From positions 1 through 48,160 of the forward strand of contig NW_003125589.1 of the NCBI RefSeq assembly GCF_000003605.2: DNA of 48,160 nt, given 5' to 3'. The position numbers and the translations under genes are program-made. The stretch is from Saccoglossus kowalevskii. Taxonomy: Eukaryota; Hemichordata; Enteropneusta; Harrimaniidae. The notes below the pieces were generated by a model, which was not told the DNA's origin, did no database searches, and saw only the letters and a program-made list of their open reading frames with translations. Shown piece after piece: positions 1-10,284 of the stretch (positions are counted from its first letter, which is position 1; each line of letters starts with the position of its first letter).

Positions 1-480
1 TCTCACACCATGTTCTCTAGACCTTAAACAGTTACTCAACAGTACCCAACTAGTCTGAACACCTTGTTCTCTAGACCTTAAGCAGTTACTAACCAGTACA
101 AACTGGTCTGAACACCTTGTTCTCTAGACCTTAAGCAGTTACAAAACAGTACAAACTGGCCTGAACACCTTTTCTATGGACCTTAATCAGTTACTAAACA
201 GTACAAACTGCTCTGAACACCTTGTTCTCTAGACCTTAAGCAGTTACTAAACAGTACGAACTGGTCTGAACACCATGTTCTCTAGACCTTAAGCAGTTAC
301 TAAGCAGTACAAACTGGTCTGAACACCTTGTTCTCTAGGCCTTAAGCAGTTACTAATCAGTACAAACTGGTCTGAACACCTTGTTCTCTAGACCTTAAGC
401 AGTTACTAAGCACTACAAACTGGTCTGAACACCATGTTCTCTAGACCTTAAGCAGTTACTAAACAGTACAAAGTGGTCTG
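1..480 (+). repeat. 8-mer block A, copy 1 (distant copy at 27.4 kb)
   Basis: This block carries the ordered variants AAACAGTTACTC, CTAACCAG, TTACAAAACAG, the shortened ACCTTTTCTATGG (171) and TACGAAC. The same order recurs at 27,405-27,885 at a constant offset of 27,404 bp (TTTCTATGGA at 171 and 27,575; ACCATG at 431 and 27,835). A related run sits near 17,130-17,560. Its body is also repeated locally about 424 bp (8 monomers) downstream: CTAACCAG at about 91 recurs at about 514, one base short because of the shortened monomer. The first bases of the window are slightly irregular (an extra C near position 48). Confidence 0.8.
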
Positions 481-1061
481 AACACCTTGTTCTCTAGACC
501 TTAAGCAGTTACTAACCAGTACAATCTGGTCTGAACACCTTGTTCTCTAGACCTTAAGCAGTTACAAAACAGTACAAACTGGTCTGAACACCTTGTTCTC
601 TAGACCTTAATCAGTTATTAAACAGTACCAACTGCTCTGAACACCTTGTTCTCTAGACCTTAAGCAGTTACTAAACGGTACGAACTGGTCTGAACACCTT
701 GTTCTCTAGACCTTAAGCAGTTACAAAGCAGTACAAACTGGTCTGAACACCTTGTTATCTAGGCCTTAAGTAGTTACTAAACAGTACAAACTGGTCTGAA
801 CACCTTGTTCTCTAGACCTTAAGCAGTTACTAAACAATACAAACTGGTCTGAACACCTTGTTCTCTAGACCTGAAGCAGTTACTAAGCACTACAAACTGG
901 TCTGAACACCTTGTTCTCTAGACCTTAAGCAGTTACTAAACAATACAAACTGGTCTGAACACCTTGTTCTATATACCTTAAGCAGTTACTAAACAGTACA
1001 AACTGATCTGAACACCTAGTTCTCTAGACATTAAGCAGTTACTAAGCAGTATAAACTGTTC

Positions 1062-1076
1062 AGAACACCTTGTTCT
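1062..1076 (+). promoter_or_regulatory. Exact steroid-receptor-type palindrome (representative of 21 sites)
   Basis: AGAACACCTTGTTCT is an exact AGAACA-n3-TGTTCT inverted repeat, the consensus element bound as a dimer by vertebrate glucocorticoid, androgen, progesterone and mineralocorticoid receptors. Other exact sites start at 3,659, 5,990, 7,791, 8,853, 11,596, 12,537, 12,749, 14,381, 23,815, 29,564, 30,505, 31,244, 33,576, 34,530, 37,815, 38,396, 38,873, 45,022, 45,393 and 47,885. The consensus monomer has TGAACACCTTGTTCT, one base away, across the monomer junction. The match is seen in the sequence; binding is inference and depends on the host having such receptors. Confidence 0.35.
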
Positions 1077-1509
1077 CTAGACCTTAAGCAGTTACTATGC
1101 AGTACAAACTGGTCTGAACACCTTTTTCTCTAGACCTTAAGCAGTTACTAAGCAGTACAAACTGGTCTGAACATCTTGTTCTCTAGACCTTAAGCAGTTA
1201 CTAAGCAGTACAAACTGGTCTGAACACCTTGTTCTCTAGACCTTAAGCAGTTACTAAACAGTACAAACTGGTCTGAATACCTTGTTCTCTTGACCTTAAA
1301 AGGTTACTAAGCAGTACAAACTGGTCTGAACACCTTGATCTCTAGACCTTAAGCAGTTACTAAGCAGTACGAACTGGTCTGAACACCTTGTTGTCGAGAC
1401 CTTATGCAGTTACTAAGCCGTACAAACTAGTCTGAACACCTTGTTCTCTAGACCTTAAGCAGTTACTAAACAGTACAAACTGGTCTGAACACCTTGTTCT
1501 CTAGACCTT

Positions 1510-1790
1510 AAGCAGTTACTAAGCAGTTCAAACTAATCTGACCACCTTGTTCTCTAGACCTTAAGCAGTTACTAAACAGTACAAACTGGTCTGAACACCT
1601 TGTTCTCTAGACCTTAAGCAGTTACTAAGCAGTACAAACTGATCTGAGCACCTTGTTCTCCAGACCTTAAGCAGTTACTAAGCAGTACAGACTGGTATGA
1701 ACGCCTTGTTCTCTAGACCTTAAGCAGTTACTGAGCAGTACAAACTGGTCTGAAGACCTTGTTCTCTAGACCTTAAGCAGTTACTAAACA
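1510..1790 (+). repeat. Block B, copy 1 (copy at 6.76-7.02 kb)
   Basis: About five monomers carry an unusual run of variants: AGTTCAAACTAATCTGACC (about 1,526), GATCTGAGC, TTCTCCAGACC, CAGACTGGTATGAACGCC and GGTCTGAAGACC. The same series recurs at 6,755-7,020 at an offset of 5,245 bp (99 monomers minus 2). A looser relative lies near 32,540-32,680. Shared rare changes in order show the monomers were copied together. Confidence 0.8.
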
Positions 1791-2156
1791 GTACAAACTG
1801 GTCTGAACACCTTGTTCTCTAGACCTTAAGCAGTTACTAAGCAGTACAAACTGGTCTAAACACCTTGTTCTCTAGACCTTAAGCAGTTACTAAACAGTAC
1901 AAACTGGTCTGAACACCTTGTTCTCTAGACCTTAAGCAGTTACTAAACAGTACAAACTGGTCTAAACACCTTGCTCTCTAGACCTTATGCTGTTACTAAG
2001 CAGTACAAACAGATTTGAACACCTTGTTCTCTAGATCTTAAGCAGTTACTAAGCAGTACAAACTGGTCTGAACACCTTGTTCTCTAGACCTTAAGCAGTT
2101 ACTAAGCAGTACAAGCTGGTCCGAACACCTTGTTCTCTAGACCTTAAGCAGTTACT

Positions 2157-3828
2157 AAGCAGTACAAACTGGTCTGAACACCTTGTTCTCTAGACCTTAA
2201 GCAGTTACTAAGCAGTACAAGCTGGTCCGAACACCTTGTTCTCTAGACCTTAAGCAGTTACTGAGCAGTACAAACTGGTCTGAACACCTTGTTCTCTACA
2301 CCTTAAGCAGTTACTAAGCAGTACAAAGTGGTCTGAACACCTTGTTCTCTAGACCTTAAGCAGTTACTAAACAGTACAAACTGCTCTGAACACCTTGTTC
2401 TCTAGACATTAAGCAGTTACTAAACAGTACGAACTGGTCTGAACACCTTGTTCTCTAGACCTTAAGCAGTTACTAAGCAGTACAAACTGGTCTGAACACC
2501 TTGTTATCTAGGCCTTAAGCAGTTACTAAACAGTACAAACTGGTCTGAACACCTTGTTCTCTAGACCTTAAGCAGTTACTAAGCAGTACAAACTGGTCTG
2601 AACACCTTGTTCTCTAGACCTGAAGCAGTTACTAAGCAGTACAAACTAATCTGAACACCTTGTTCTCTAGACCGTAAGCAGTTACTAAGCAGTACAAACT
2701 GGTCTAAACACCTTGTTCTCTAGACCTTAAGCAGTTACGAAACAGTACAAACTGGTCTGAACACCATGTTCTCTAGACCTTAAGCAGTTACAAAACAGTA
2801 CAAACTGCTCTGAACACCTTGTTCTCTAGACCTTAAGCAGTTACTAAACAGTACAAACTGGTCTGAACACCTTGTTCTCTAGACCTTAAGCAGTTACTAA
2901 ACAGTACAAACTGCTCTAAACACCTTGCTCTCTAGACCTTATGCTGTTACTAAGCAGTACAAACAAGTTTGAACACCTTGTTCTCTAGATCTTAAGCAGT
3001 TACTAAGCAGTACGAACTGGTCTGAACACCTTGTTCTCTAGACCTTAAGCAGTTACTAAGCAGTACAAGCTGGTCCGAACACCTTGTTCACTAGACCTTA
3101 AGCAGTTACTAAGCAGTACAAACTGGTCTGAACACCTTGTTGTCTAGACCTTATGCAGTTACTAAGCAGTACAAACTGGTCTGAACACCTTGTTCTCTAG
3201 ACCTTAAGCAGTTACGAAACAGTACAAACTGGTCTGAACACCGTGTTCTCTAGTCCTTAAGCAGTTACAAAACAGTACAAACTGCTCTGAACACCTTGTT
3301 CTCTAGACCTTAAGCAGTTACTAAACAGTACGAACTGGTCTGAACACCTTGTTCTCTAGAGCTTAAGCAGTTACTATGCAGTACGAACTGGTCTGAACAC
3401 CTTGTTCTCTAGACCTTAAGCAGTTACTAAGCAGTACAAACTGGTCTGAACACCTTGTTATCTAGGCCTTAAGCAGTTACTAAACAGTACAAACTGGTTT
3501 GAACACCTTGTTCTCTAGACCTTAAGCAGTTACTAAGCAGTACAAACTGGTCTGAACACCTTGTTCTCTAGACCTTAAGCAGTTACTAAGCAGTACAAAC
3601 TGGTATGAACACCTTGTTTACTAGACCTTAAGCAGTTACTAAGCAGTATAAACTGTTCAGAACACCTTGTTCTCTAGACCTTAAGCAGTTACTAGCAGTA
3701 CAAACTGGCCTGAACACCTTTTTCTCTAGACCTTAAGCAGTTACTATGCAGTACAAACTGGTCTGAACATTTTGTTCTCTAGACCTTAAGCAGTTACTAA
3801 GCAGTACAAACTGGTCTGAACACCTTGT
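2157..3828 (+). repeat. 44-mer (2,331-bp) duplication, copy 1
   Basis: About 1.67 kb of this block matches 4,488-6,159 at a fixed offset of 2,331 bp, which is 44 monomers minus a one-base deletion (TTACTAGCAG near 3,688). Checked anchors are TTCTCTACACC (2,292/4,623), GACATTAAG (2,401/4,732), the TTGCTC-ATGCTGTTAC-AAACAAGTTTG monomer (2,925/5,256), AGAACA (3,659/5,990) and GAACATTTTG (3,765/6,096). The copies diverge after 3,828, where copy 1 has TTCCCTAGACTTTAAG and copy 2 has TTCTATATACC. The few differences include CpG transitions (2,738 and 3,014), so the duplication is recent relative to the age of the array. Confidence 0.88.
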
Positions 3829-4487
3829 TCCCTAGACTTTAAGCAGTTACTAAGCAGTACAAACTGGTCTGAACACCTTGTTATCTAGGCCTTAAGCAGT
3901 TACTAAACAGTACAAACTGGTTTGAACACCTTGTTCTCTAGACCTGAAGCAGTTACTAAGCAGTACAAACTAATCTGAACACCTTGTTCTCTAGACCGTA
4001 AGCAGTTACTAAGCAGTACAAACTGGTCTAAACACCTTGTTCTCTAGACCTTAAGCAGTTATGAAACAGTACAAACTGGTCTGAACACCATGTTCTCTAG
4101 ACCTTAAGCAGTTACAAAACAGTACAAACTGCTCTGAACACCTTGTTCTCTAGACCTTAAGCAGTTACTAAACAGTACAAACTGGTCTGATCACCTTGTT
4201 CTCTAGACCTTAAGCAGTTACTAAACAGTACAAACTGGTCTAAACACCTTGCTCTCTAGACCTTATGCTGTTACTAAGCAGTACACACAAGTTTGATCAC
4301 CTTGTTCTCTAGATCTTAAGCAGTTACTAAGCAGTACAAACTGGTCTGAACACCTTGTTCTCTAGACCTTAAGCAGTTACTAAGCAGTACAAGCTGGTCC
4401 GAACACCTTGTTCTCTAGACCTTAAGCAGTTACTAAGCAGTACAAACTGGTCTGAACACCTTGTTGTCTAGACCTTATGCAGTTACT
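3829..4487 (+). repeat. 25-mer-offset copy between the two halves of the 2,331-bp block
   Basis: These monomers lie between the matched parts of the 2,331-bp duplication. They repeat part of 2,490-3,150 at about 1,324 bp (25 monomers minus 1): the TTGCTC/ATGCTGTTAC monomer is at 2,925 and 4,249. The series TTATCTAGG, GACCTGAAG, CTAATCTGAAC, GACCGTAAG, then GTTATGAAAC or GTTACGAAAC, is in the same order. The local region therefore contains three partial copies of one long block. Confidence 0.75.
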
Positions 4488-6159
4488 AAGCAGTACAAAC
4501 TGGTCTGAACACCTTGTTCTCTAGACCTTAAGCAGTTACTAAGCAGTACAAGCTGGTCCGAACACCTTGTTCTCTAGACCTTAAGCAGTTACTGAGCAGT
4601 ACAAACTGGTCTGAACACCTTGTTCTCTACACCTTAAGCAGTTACTAAGCAGTACAAAGTGGTCTGAACACCTTGTTCTCTAGACCTTAAGCAGTTACTA
4701 AACAGTACAAACTGCTCTGAACACCTTGTTCTCTAGACATTAAGCAGTTACTAAACAGTACGAACTGGTCTGAACACCTTGTTCTCTAGACCTTAAGCAG
4801 TTACTAAGCAGTACAAACTGGTCTGAACACCTTGTTATCTAGGCCTTAAGCAGTTACTAAACAGTACAAACTGGTCTGAACACCTTGTTCTCTAGACCTT
4901 AAGCAGTTACTAAGCAGTACAAACTGGTCTGAACACCTTGTTCTCTAGACCTGAAGCAGTTACTAAGCAGTACAAACTAATCTGAACACCTTGTTCTCTA
5001 GACCGTAAGCAGTTACTAAGCAGTACAAACTGGTCTAAACACCTTGTTCTCTAGACCTTAAGCAGTTATGAAACAGTACAAACTGGTCTGAACACCATGT
5101 TCTCTAGACCTTAAGCAGTTACAAAACAGTACAAACTGCTCTGAACACCTTGTTCTCTAGACCTTAAGCAGTTACTAAACAGTACAAACTGGTCTGAACA
5201 CCTTGTTCTCTAGACCTTAAGCAGTTACTAAACAGTACAAACTGGTCTAAACACCTTGCTCTCTAGACCTTATGCTGTTACTAAGCAGTACAAACAAGTT
5301 TGAACACCTTGTTCTCTAGATCTTAAGCAGTTACTAAGCAGTACAAACTGGTCTGAACACCTTGTTCTCTAGACCTTAAGCAGTTACTAAGCAGTACAAG
5401 CTGGTCCGAACACCTTGTTCTCTAGACCTTAAGCAGTTACTAAGCAGTACAAACTGGTCTGAACACCTTGTTGTCTAGACCTTATGCAGTTACTAAGCAG
5501 TACAAACTGGTCTGAACACCTTGTTCTCTAGACCTTAAGCAGTTACGAAACAGTACAAACTGGTCTGAACACCGTGTTCTCTAGTCCTTAAGCAGTTACA
5601 AAACAGTACAAACTGCTCTGAACACCTTGTTCTCTAGACCTTAAGCAGTTACTAAACAGTACGAACTGGTCTGAACACCTTGTTCTCTAGAGCTTAAGCA
5701 GTTTCTAAGCAGTACGAACTGATCTGAACACCTTGTTCTCTAGACCTTAAGCAGTTACTAAGCAGTACAAACTGGTCTGAACACCTTGTTATCTAGGCCT
5801 TAAGCAGTTACTAAACAGTACAAACTGGTTTGAACACCTTGTTCTCTAGACCTTAAGCAGTTACTAAGCAGTACAAACTGGTCTGAACACCTTGTTCTCT
5901 AGACCTTAAGCAGTTACTAAGCAGTACAAACTGGTATGAACACCTTGTTCTCTAGACCTTAAGCAGTTACTAAGCAGTATAAACTGTTCAGAACACCTTG
6001 TTCTCTAGACCTTAAGCAGTTACTAGCAGTACAAACTGGTCTGAACACCTTTTTCTCTAGACCTTAAGCAGTTACTATGCAGTACAAACTGGTCTGAACA
6101 TTTTGTTCTCTAGACCTTAAGCAGTTACTAAGCAGTACAAACTGGTCTGAACACCTTGT
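4488..6159 (+). repeat. 44-mer (2,331-bp) duplication, copy 2
   Basis: Second copy of 2,157-3,828. It differs at only scattered sites, for example GTTATGAAAC at 5,069 where copy 1 has GTTACGAAAC at 2,738, GTACAAAC at 5,345 where copy 1 has GTACGAAC at 3,014, and TTGTTCTC near 5,950 where copy 1 has TTGTTTAC. It ends at a TTCTATATACC monomer near 6,159. That monomer type also occurs near 1,010, 7,961, 36,820, 37,930 and 45,563. Confidence 0.88.
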
Positions 6160-6754
6160 TCTATATACCTTAACCACTTACTTAGCAGTACAAACTGGTC
6201 TGAACACCTTGTTCTCTAGACCTTAAGCAGTTACTAAACAGTACAAACTGGTCTGAACACCTTGTTCTCTAGACCTTAAGCAGTTACAAAACAGTACAAA
6301 CTGGTCTGAATACCTTGTTCTTTAGAACTTAATCAGTTACTAAACAGTACAAACTGCTCTGAACACCTTGTTCTCTAGACCTTAAGCAGTTACTAAACAG
6401 TACAAACTGGTCTGAACACCTTGTTCTCTAGACCTTAAGCAGTTACTAAGCACTACAAACTGGTCTGAACACCTTGTTCTCTAGACCTTAAGCAGTTACT
6501 AAGCAGTACAAACTGGTCTGAACATTTTTTTCTCTAGACCTTAAGCAGTTACTAAACAGTACAAACTGGTCTGAACACCATGTTCTCTAGACCTTAAGCA
6601 GTTACTAAATAGTACAAACTGGTCTGAAGACTTTGTTCTCTAGACTTTAAGCAGTTACTAAACAGTACAAACTGGTCTGAACACCTTGTTCTCTAGACCT
6701 TAAGCAGTTATAAAACAGTACAAACTGGTCTGAACACCTTGTTCTCTAGACCTT
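6160..6754 (+). repeat. Block C, copy 1 (copy at 45.6-46.2 kb)
   Basis: This run carries GAATACCTTGTTCTTTAGAAC (about 6,310), TAAGCACTAC, GAACATTTTTTTCTC, TAAATAGTAC, GAAGACTTTG and TTATAAAACAG in order. The same order recurs at about 45,600-46,250 at an offset of about 39,404-39,457 bp (anchor TTTAGAACTT at 6,321 and 45,778). The later half also recurs at about 42,420-42,620. Confidence 0.75.
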
Positions 6755-7020
6755 AAGCAGTTACTAAGCAGTTCAAACTAATCTGACCACCTTGTTCTCT
6801 AGACCTTAAGCAGTTACTAAACAGTACAAACTGGTCTGAACACCTTGTTCTCTAGACCTTAAGCAGTTACTAAGCAGTACAAACTGATCTGAGCACCTTG
6901 TTCTCCAGACCTTAAGCAGTTACTAAGCAGTACAGACTGGTATGAACGCCTTGTTCTCTAGACCTTAAGCAGTTACTGAGCAGTACAAACTGGTCTGAAG
7001 ACCTTGTTCTCTAGACCTTA
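6755..7020 (+). repeat. Block B, copy 2
   Basis: Copy of 1,510-1,790 with the same rare changes in order (AACTAATCTGACC at 6,776 against 1,531). At its end are two single-base deletions close together (GACCTTAGCAG near 7,018 and TCTGACACC near 7,050), which shift the 53-bp phase by two bases. Confidence 0.8.
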
Positions 7021-7160
7021 GCAGTTACTAAACAGTACAAACTGGTCTGACACCTTGTTCTCTAGACCTTAAGCAGTTACTAAGCAGTACAAACTGTTCT
7101 AAACACCTTGTTCTCTCGACCTTAAGCAGTTACTAAACAGTACAAACTGGTCTGAACACC

Positions 7161-7640
7161 ATGTTATCTAGGCCTTAAGCAGTTACTAAACAGTACAAAC
7201 TGGTCTGAACACCTTGTTCTCTATACCTTAAACAGTTACTAAGCAGTACAAACTGGTCTGAACACCTTGTTCTCTAGACCTGAAGCAGTTACTAAGCAGT
7301 ACAAACTAATCTGAACACCTTCTTCTCTAGACCTTAAGAAGTTACTAAGCAGTACAAACTGGTCTGAACACTTTTTTTTCTCTAGACGTTAAGCAGTTAC
7401 TAAACAATACAAACTGGTCTGAACACCTTGTTCTCTAGACCTGAAGCAGTTACTAAGCAGTACAAACTGGTCTGAACACCTTGTTCTCTAGACCTTAAGC
7501 AGTCACGAAACAGTACAAACTGCTCTGAACACCATGTTCTCTAGACCTTAAGCAGTTACAAAACCGTACAAACTGCTCTCAACACCTTGTTCTCTAGACC
7601 TTAAGCAGTTACTAAACAGTACGAACTGGTCTGAACACCT
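7161..7640 (+). repeat. 21-mer (1,115-bp) duplication, copy 1
   Basis: The series ATGTTATCTAGG, CTATACCTTAAACAG, GACCTGAAG, CTTCTTCTC, CTTAAGAAG, an eight-T run with GACGTTAAG and AACAATACAAAC, CAGTCACGAAAC and GCTCTCAACACC is repeated at 8,276-8,755. Anchors ATGTTATC (7,161/8,276), ACGTT (7,386/8,501) and GCTCTCAAC (7,575/8,690) all give 1,115 bp, which is 21 monomers plus the two extra T's. After 7,640 the second copy has lost one monomer (AGAACA at 7,791 against 8,853, offset 1,062). Relatives with the same T-run monomer occur near 10,550, 28,410 and 44,600. Confidence 0.87.
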
Positions 7641-7743
7641 TGTTCTCTGGACCTTAAGCAGTTACTAAACAGTACAAACTGGTCTGAACACCTTGTTCTC
7701 TTGACCTTAAGCAGTTACTAAACAATACAAACTGGTCTGAACA

Positions 7744-8040
7744 CCTTGTTCTCTAGACCTTAAGCAGTTACTAAGCAGTATAAACTGTTCAGAACACCTT
7801 GTTCTCTAGACCTTAAGCAGTTACTAGGCAGTACAAACTGGTCTGAACACCTTTTTCTCTAGACCTTAAGCAGTTACTATGCAGTACAAACTGGTCTGAA
7901 CAATTTGTTCTTTAGACCTTAATCAGTTACTAAGCAGTACAAACTGGTCTGAACACCTTGTTCTATATACCTTAAGCACTTACTAAGCAGTACAAACTGG
8001 TCTGAACACCTTGTTCTCTAGACCTTAAGCAGTTACTAAG
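7744..8040 (+). repeat. Block D, copy 1 (copy at 45.35-45.64 kb)
   Basis: Monomers with TATAAACTGTTCAGAAC, CTAGGCAG, CCTTTTTCTC, CTATGCAG and TTCTATATACCTTAAGCACTT recur at 45,346-45,640 with an exact 37,602-bp offset (AGAACA at 7,791/45,393; TTCTATAT at 7,961/45,563). In the distant copy the sequence continues into a copy of block C instead of the 8.1-kb sequence, so the distant region is a mosaic. Confidence 0.75.
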
Positions 8041-8275
8041 CAGTACAAACTGGTCTGAACACTTTTTTCTCTAGACCTTAAGCAGTTACTAAACAGTACA
8101 AACTGGTCTGAACACCTTGTTCTCTAGACCTTAAGCAGTTACTAAACAGTACAAACTGCTCTGAACACTTTGTTCTCTAGACCTTAAGCAGTTACTAAAC
8201 AGTACGAACTGGTCTGAACACCTTGTTCTCTAGACCTTAAGCAGTTACTAAGCAGTACAAACTGGTCTGAACACC

Positions 8276-8755
8276 ATGTTATCTAGGCCTTAAGCAGTTA
8301 CTAAACAGTACAAACTGGTCTGAACACCTTGTTCTCTATACCTTAAACAGTTACTAAGCAGTACAAACTGGTCTGAACACCTTGTTCTCTAGACCTGAAG
8401 CAGTTACTAAGCAGTACAAACTAATCTGAACACCTTCTTCTCTAGACCTTAAGAAGTTACTAAGCAGTACAAACTGGTCTGAACACTTTTTTTTCTCTAG
8501 ACGTTAAGCAGTTACTAAACAATACAAACTGGTCTGAACACCTTGTTCTCTAGACCTGAAGCAGTTACTAAGCAGTACAAACTGGTCTGAACACCTTGTT
8601 CTCTAGACCTTAAGCAGTCACGAAACAGTACAAACTGCTCTGAACACCATGTTCTCTAGACCTTAAGCAGTTACAAAACCGTACAAACTGCTCTCAACAC
8701 CTTGTTCTCTAGACCTTAAGCAGTTACTAAACAGTACGAACTGGTCTGAACACCT
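8276..8755 (+). repeat. 21-mer (1,115-bp) duplication, copy 2
   Basis: Near-identical copy of 7,161-7,640, including the rare GCTCTCAACACC monomer and the eight-T run. It is followed by an AGAGCTTAAG monomer, where copy 1 has CTGGACCTTAAG. Confidence 0.87.
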
Positions 8756-9099
8756 TGTTCTCTAGAGCTTAAGCAGTTACTAAACAGTACAAACTGGTCT
8801 GAACACCTTGTTCTCTAGACCTTAAGCAGTTACTAAGCAGTATAAACTGTTCAGAACACCTTGTTCTCTAGACCTTAAGCAGTTACTAAGCAGTAGAAAC
8901 TGGTCTAAACACCTTGTTCTGTAGACCTTAAGCAGTTACTAAACAGTACAAACTGGTCTGAACACCTTGTTCTCTAGACCTTAAGCAGTTACTAAGCAGT
9001 ACAGACTGGTATGAACACCTTGTTCTCTAGACCTTAAGCAGTTACTAAACAGTACAAACTGGTCTGAACACCTTGTTCTCCAGATCTTAAGCAGTTACT

Positions 9100-9735
9100 A
9101 AACAGTACAAACTGGTCTGAACACCTTGTTCTCTAGACCTTAAGCAGTTACTAAGCAGTACAAACTGGTCTGAACACCTTGTTCTCTAGACCTTAAGCAG
9201 TTACTAAACAGTACAAACTGGTCTGAACACCTTGTTCTCTAGACCTTAAGCAGTTACTAAGCAGTACAAACTGGTCTGAACACCTTGTTCTCTAGACCTT
9301 AAGCAGTTACTAAACAGTACAAACTGGTCTGAACACCTTGTTCTCTAGACCTTAAGCAGTTACTAAGCAGTACAGACTGGTCTGAACACCTTGTTCTCCA
9401 GACCTTAAGCAGTTACTAAACAGTACAAACTGGTCTGAACACCTTCTTCTCTAGACCTTAAGCAGTTACTAAACAGTACAAACTGGTCTGAACACCGTGT
9501 TCTCTAGACCTTAAGCAGTTACTAAGCAGTTCAAACTGGTCTGAACATCTTGTTCTCTAGACCTTAAGCAGTTACTAAACAGTACAAACTGGTCTGAACA
9601 CATTGTTCACTAGACCTTAAGCAGTTACTAAACAGTACAAACTGGTCTGAACACCTTGTTCTCTAGACCTTAAGCAGTTACTAAACAGTACAAACTGGTC
9701 TGAACACCTTGTTCTCTAGACCTTAAGCAGTTACT
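9100..9735 (+). repeat. Consensus-like stretch; 12-mer (636 bp), copy 1
   Basis: This is the most homogenised part of the window: most monomers differ from the consensus at none or one position. Between 9,100 and 9,420 the TAAA and TAAG forms alternate strictly, a 106-bp dimer pattern. The A/G order at 9,153, 9,206, 9,259, 9,312 and 9,365, plus the CAGACTGG-TTCTCCAGACC pair, recurs exactly 636 bp (12 monomers) downstream. Confidence 0.8.
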
Positions 9736-10280
9736 AAGCAGTACAAACTGGTCTGAACACCTTGGTCCCTAGACCTTAAGCAGTTACTAAGCAGTACAAA
9801 CTGGTCTGAACACCGTGTTCTTCAGACCTTAAGCAGTTACTAAACAGTACAAACTGGTCTGAACACCTTGTTCTCTAGACCTTAAGCAGTTACTAAGCAG
9901 TACAAACTGGTCTGAACACCTTGTTCTCTAGACCTTAAGCAGTTACTAAACAGTACAAACTGGTCTGAACACCTTGTTCTCTAGACCTTAAGCAGTTACT
10001 AAGCAGTACAGACTGGTCTGAACACCTTGTTCTCCAGACCTTAAGCAGTTACTAAACAGTACAAACTGGTCTGAACACCTTCTTCTCTAGACCTTAAGCA
10101 GTTACTAAACAGTACAAACTGGTCTGAACACCTTCTTCTCTAGACCTTAAGCAGTTACTAAACAGTACAAACTGGTCTGAACACCGTGTTCTCTAGACCT
10201 TAAGCAGTTACTAAGCAGTTCAAACTGGTCTGAACATCTTGTTCTCTAGACCTTAAGCAGTTACTAAGCAGTACAAACTG
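9736..10280 (+). repeat. 12-mer (636 bp), copy 2, with one extra monomer
   Basis: Copy of 9,100-9,735. The A/G order matches at 9,789, 9,842, 9,895, 9,948 and 10,001. The ACCTTCTTCTC monomer is then present twice (near 10,080 and 10,133) where copy 1 has it once, so the downstream marker ACCGTGTTC is offset by 689 bp (13 monomers) instead of 636. This is a clear single-monomer gain by slippage or unequal exchange. Confidence 0.8.
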
Positions 10281-10284
10281 GTCT

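Noticed and set aside
1049..1060. TATAAA in the AGTATAAACTGTTCAG monomers as TATA boxes
   Set aside because: They are single-base variants of AGTACAAACTG carried along by block duplication, with no downstream gene.
7372..7382. T-runs as RNA polymerase III terminators
   Set aside because: There is no A-box or B-box promoter or RNA-gene structure upstream; the runs are length variants of CCTTGTTC.
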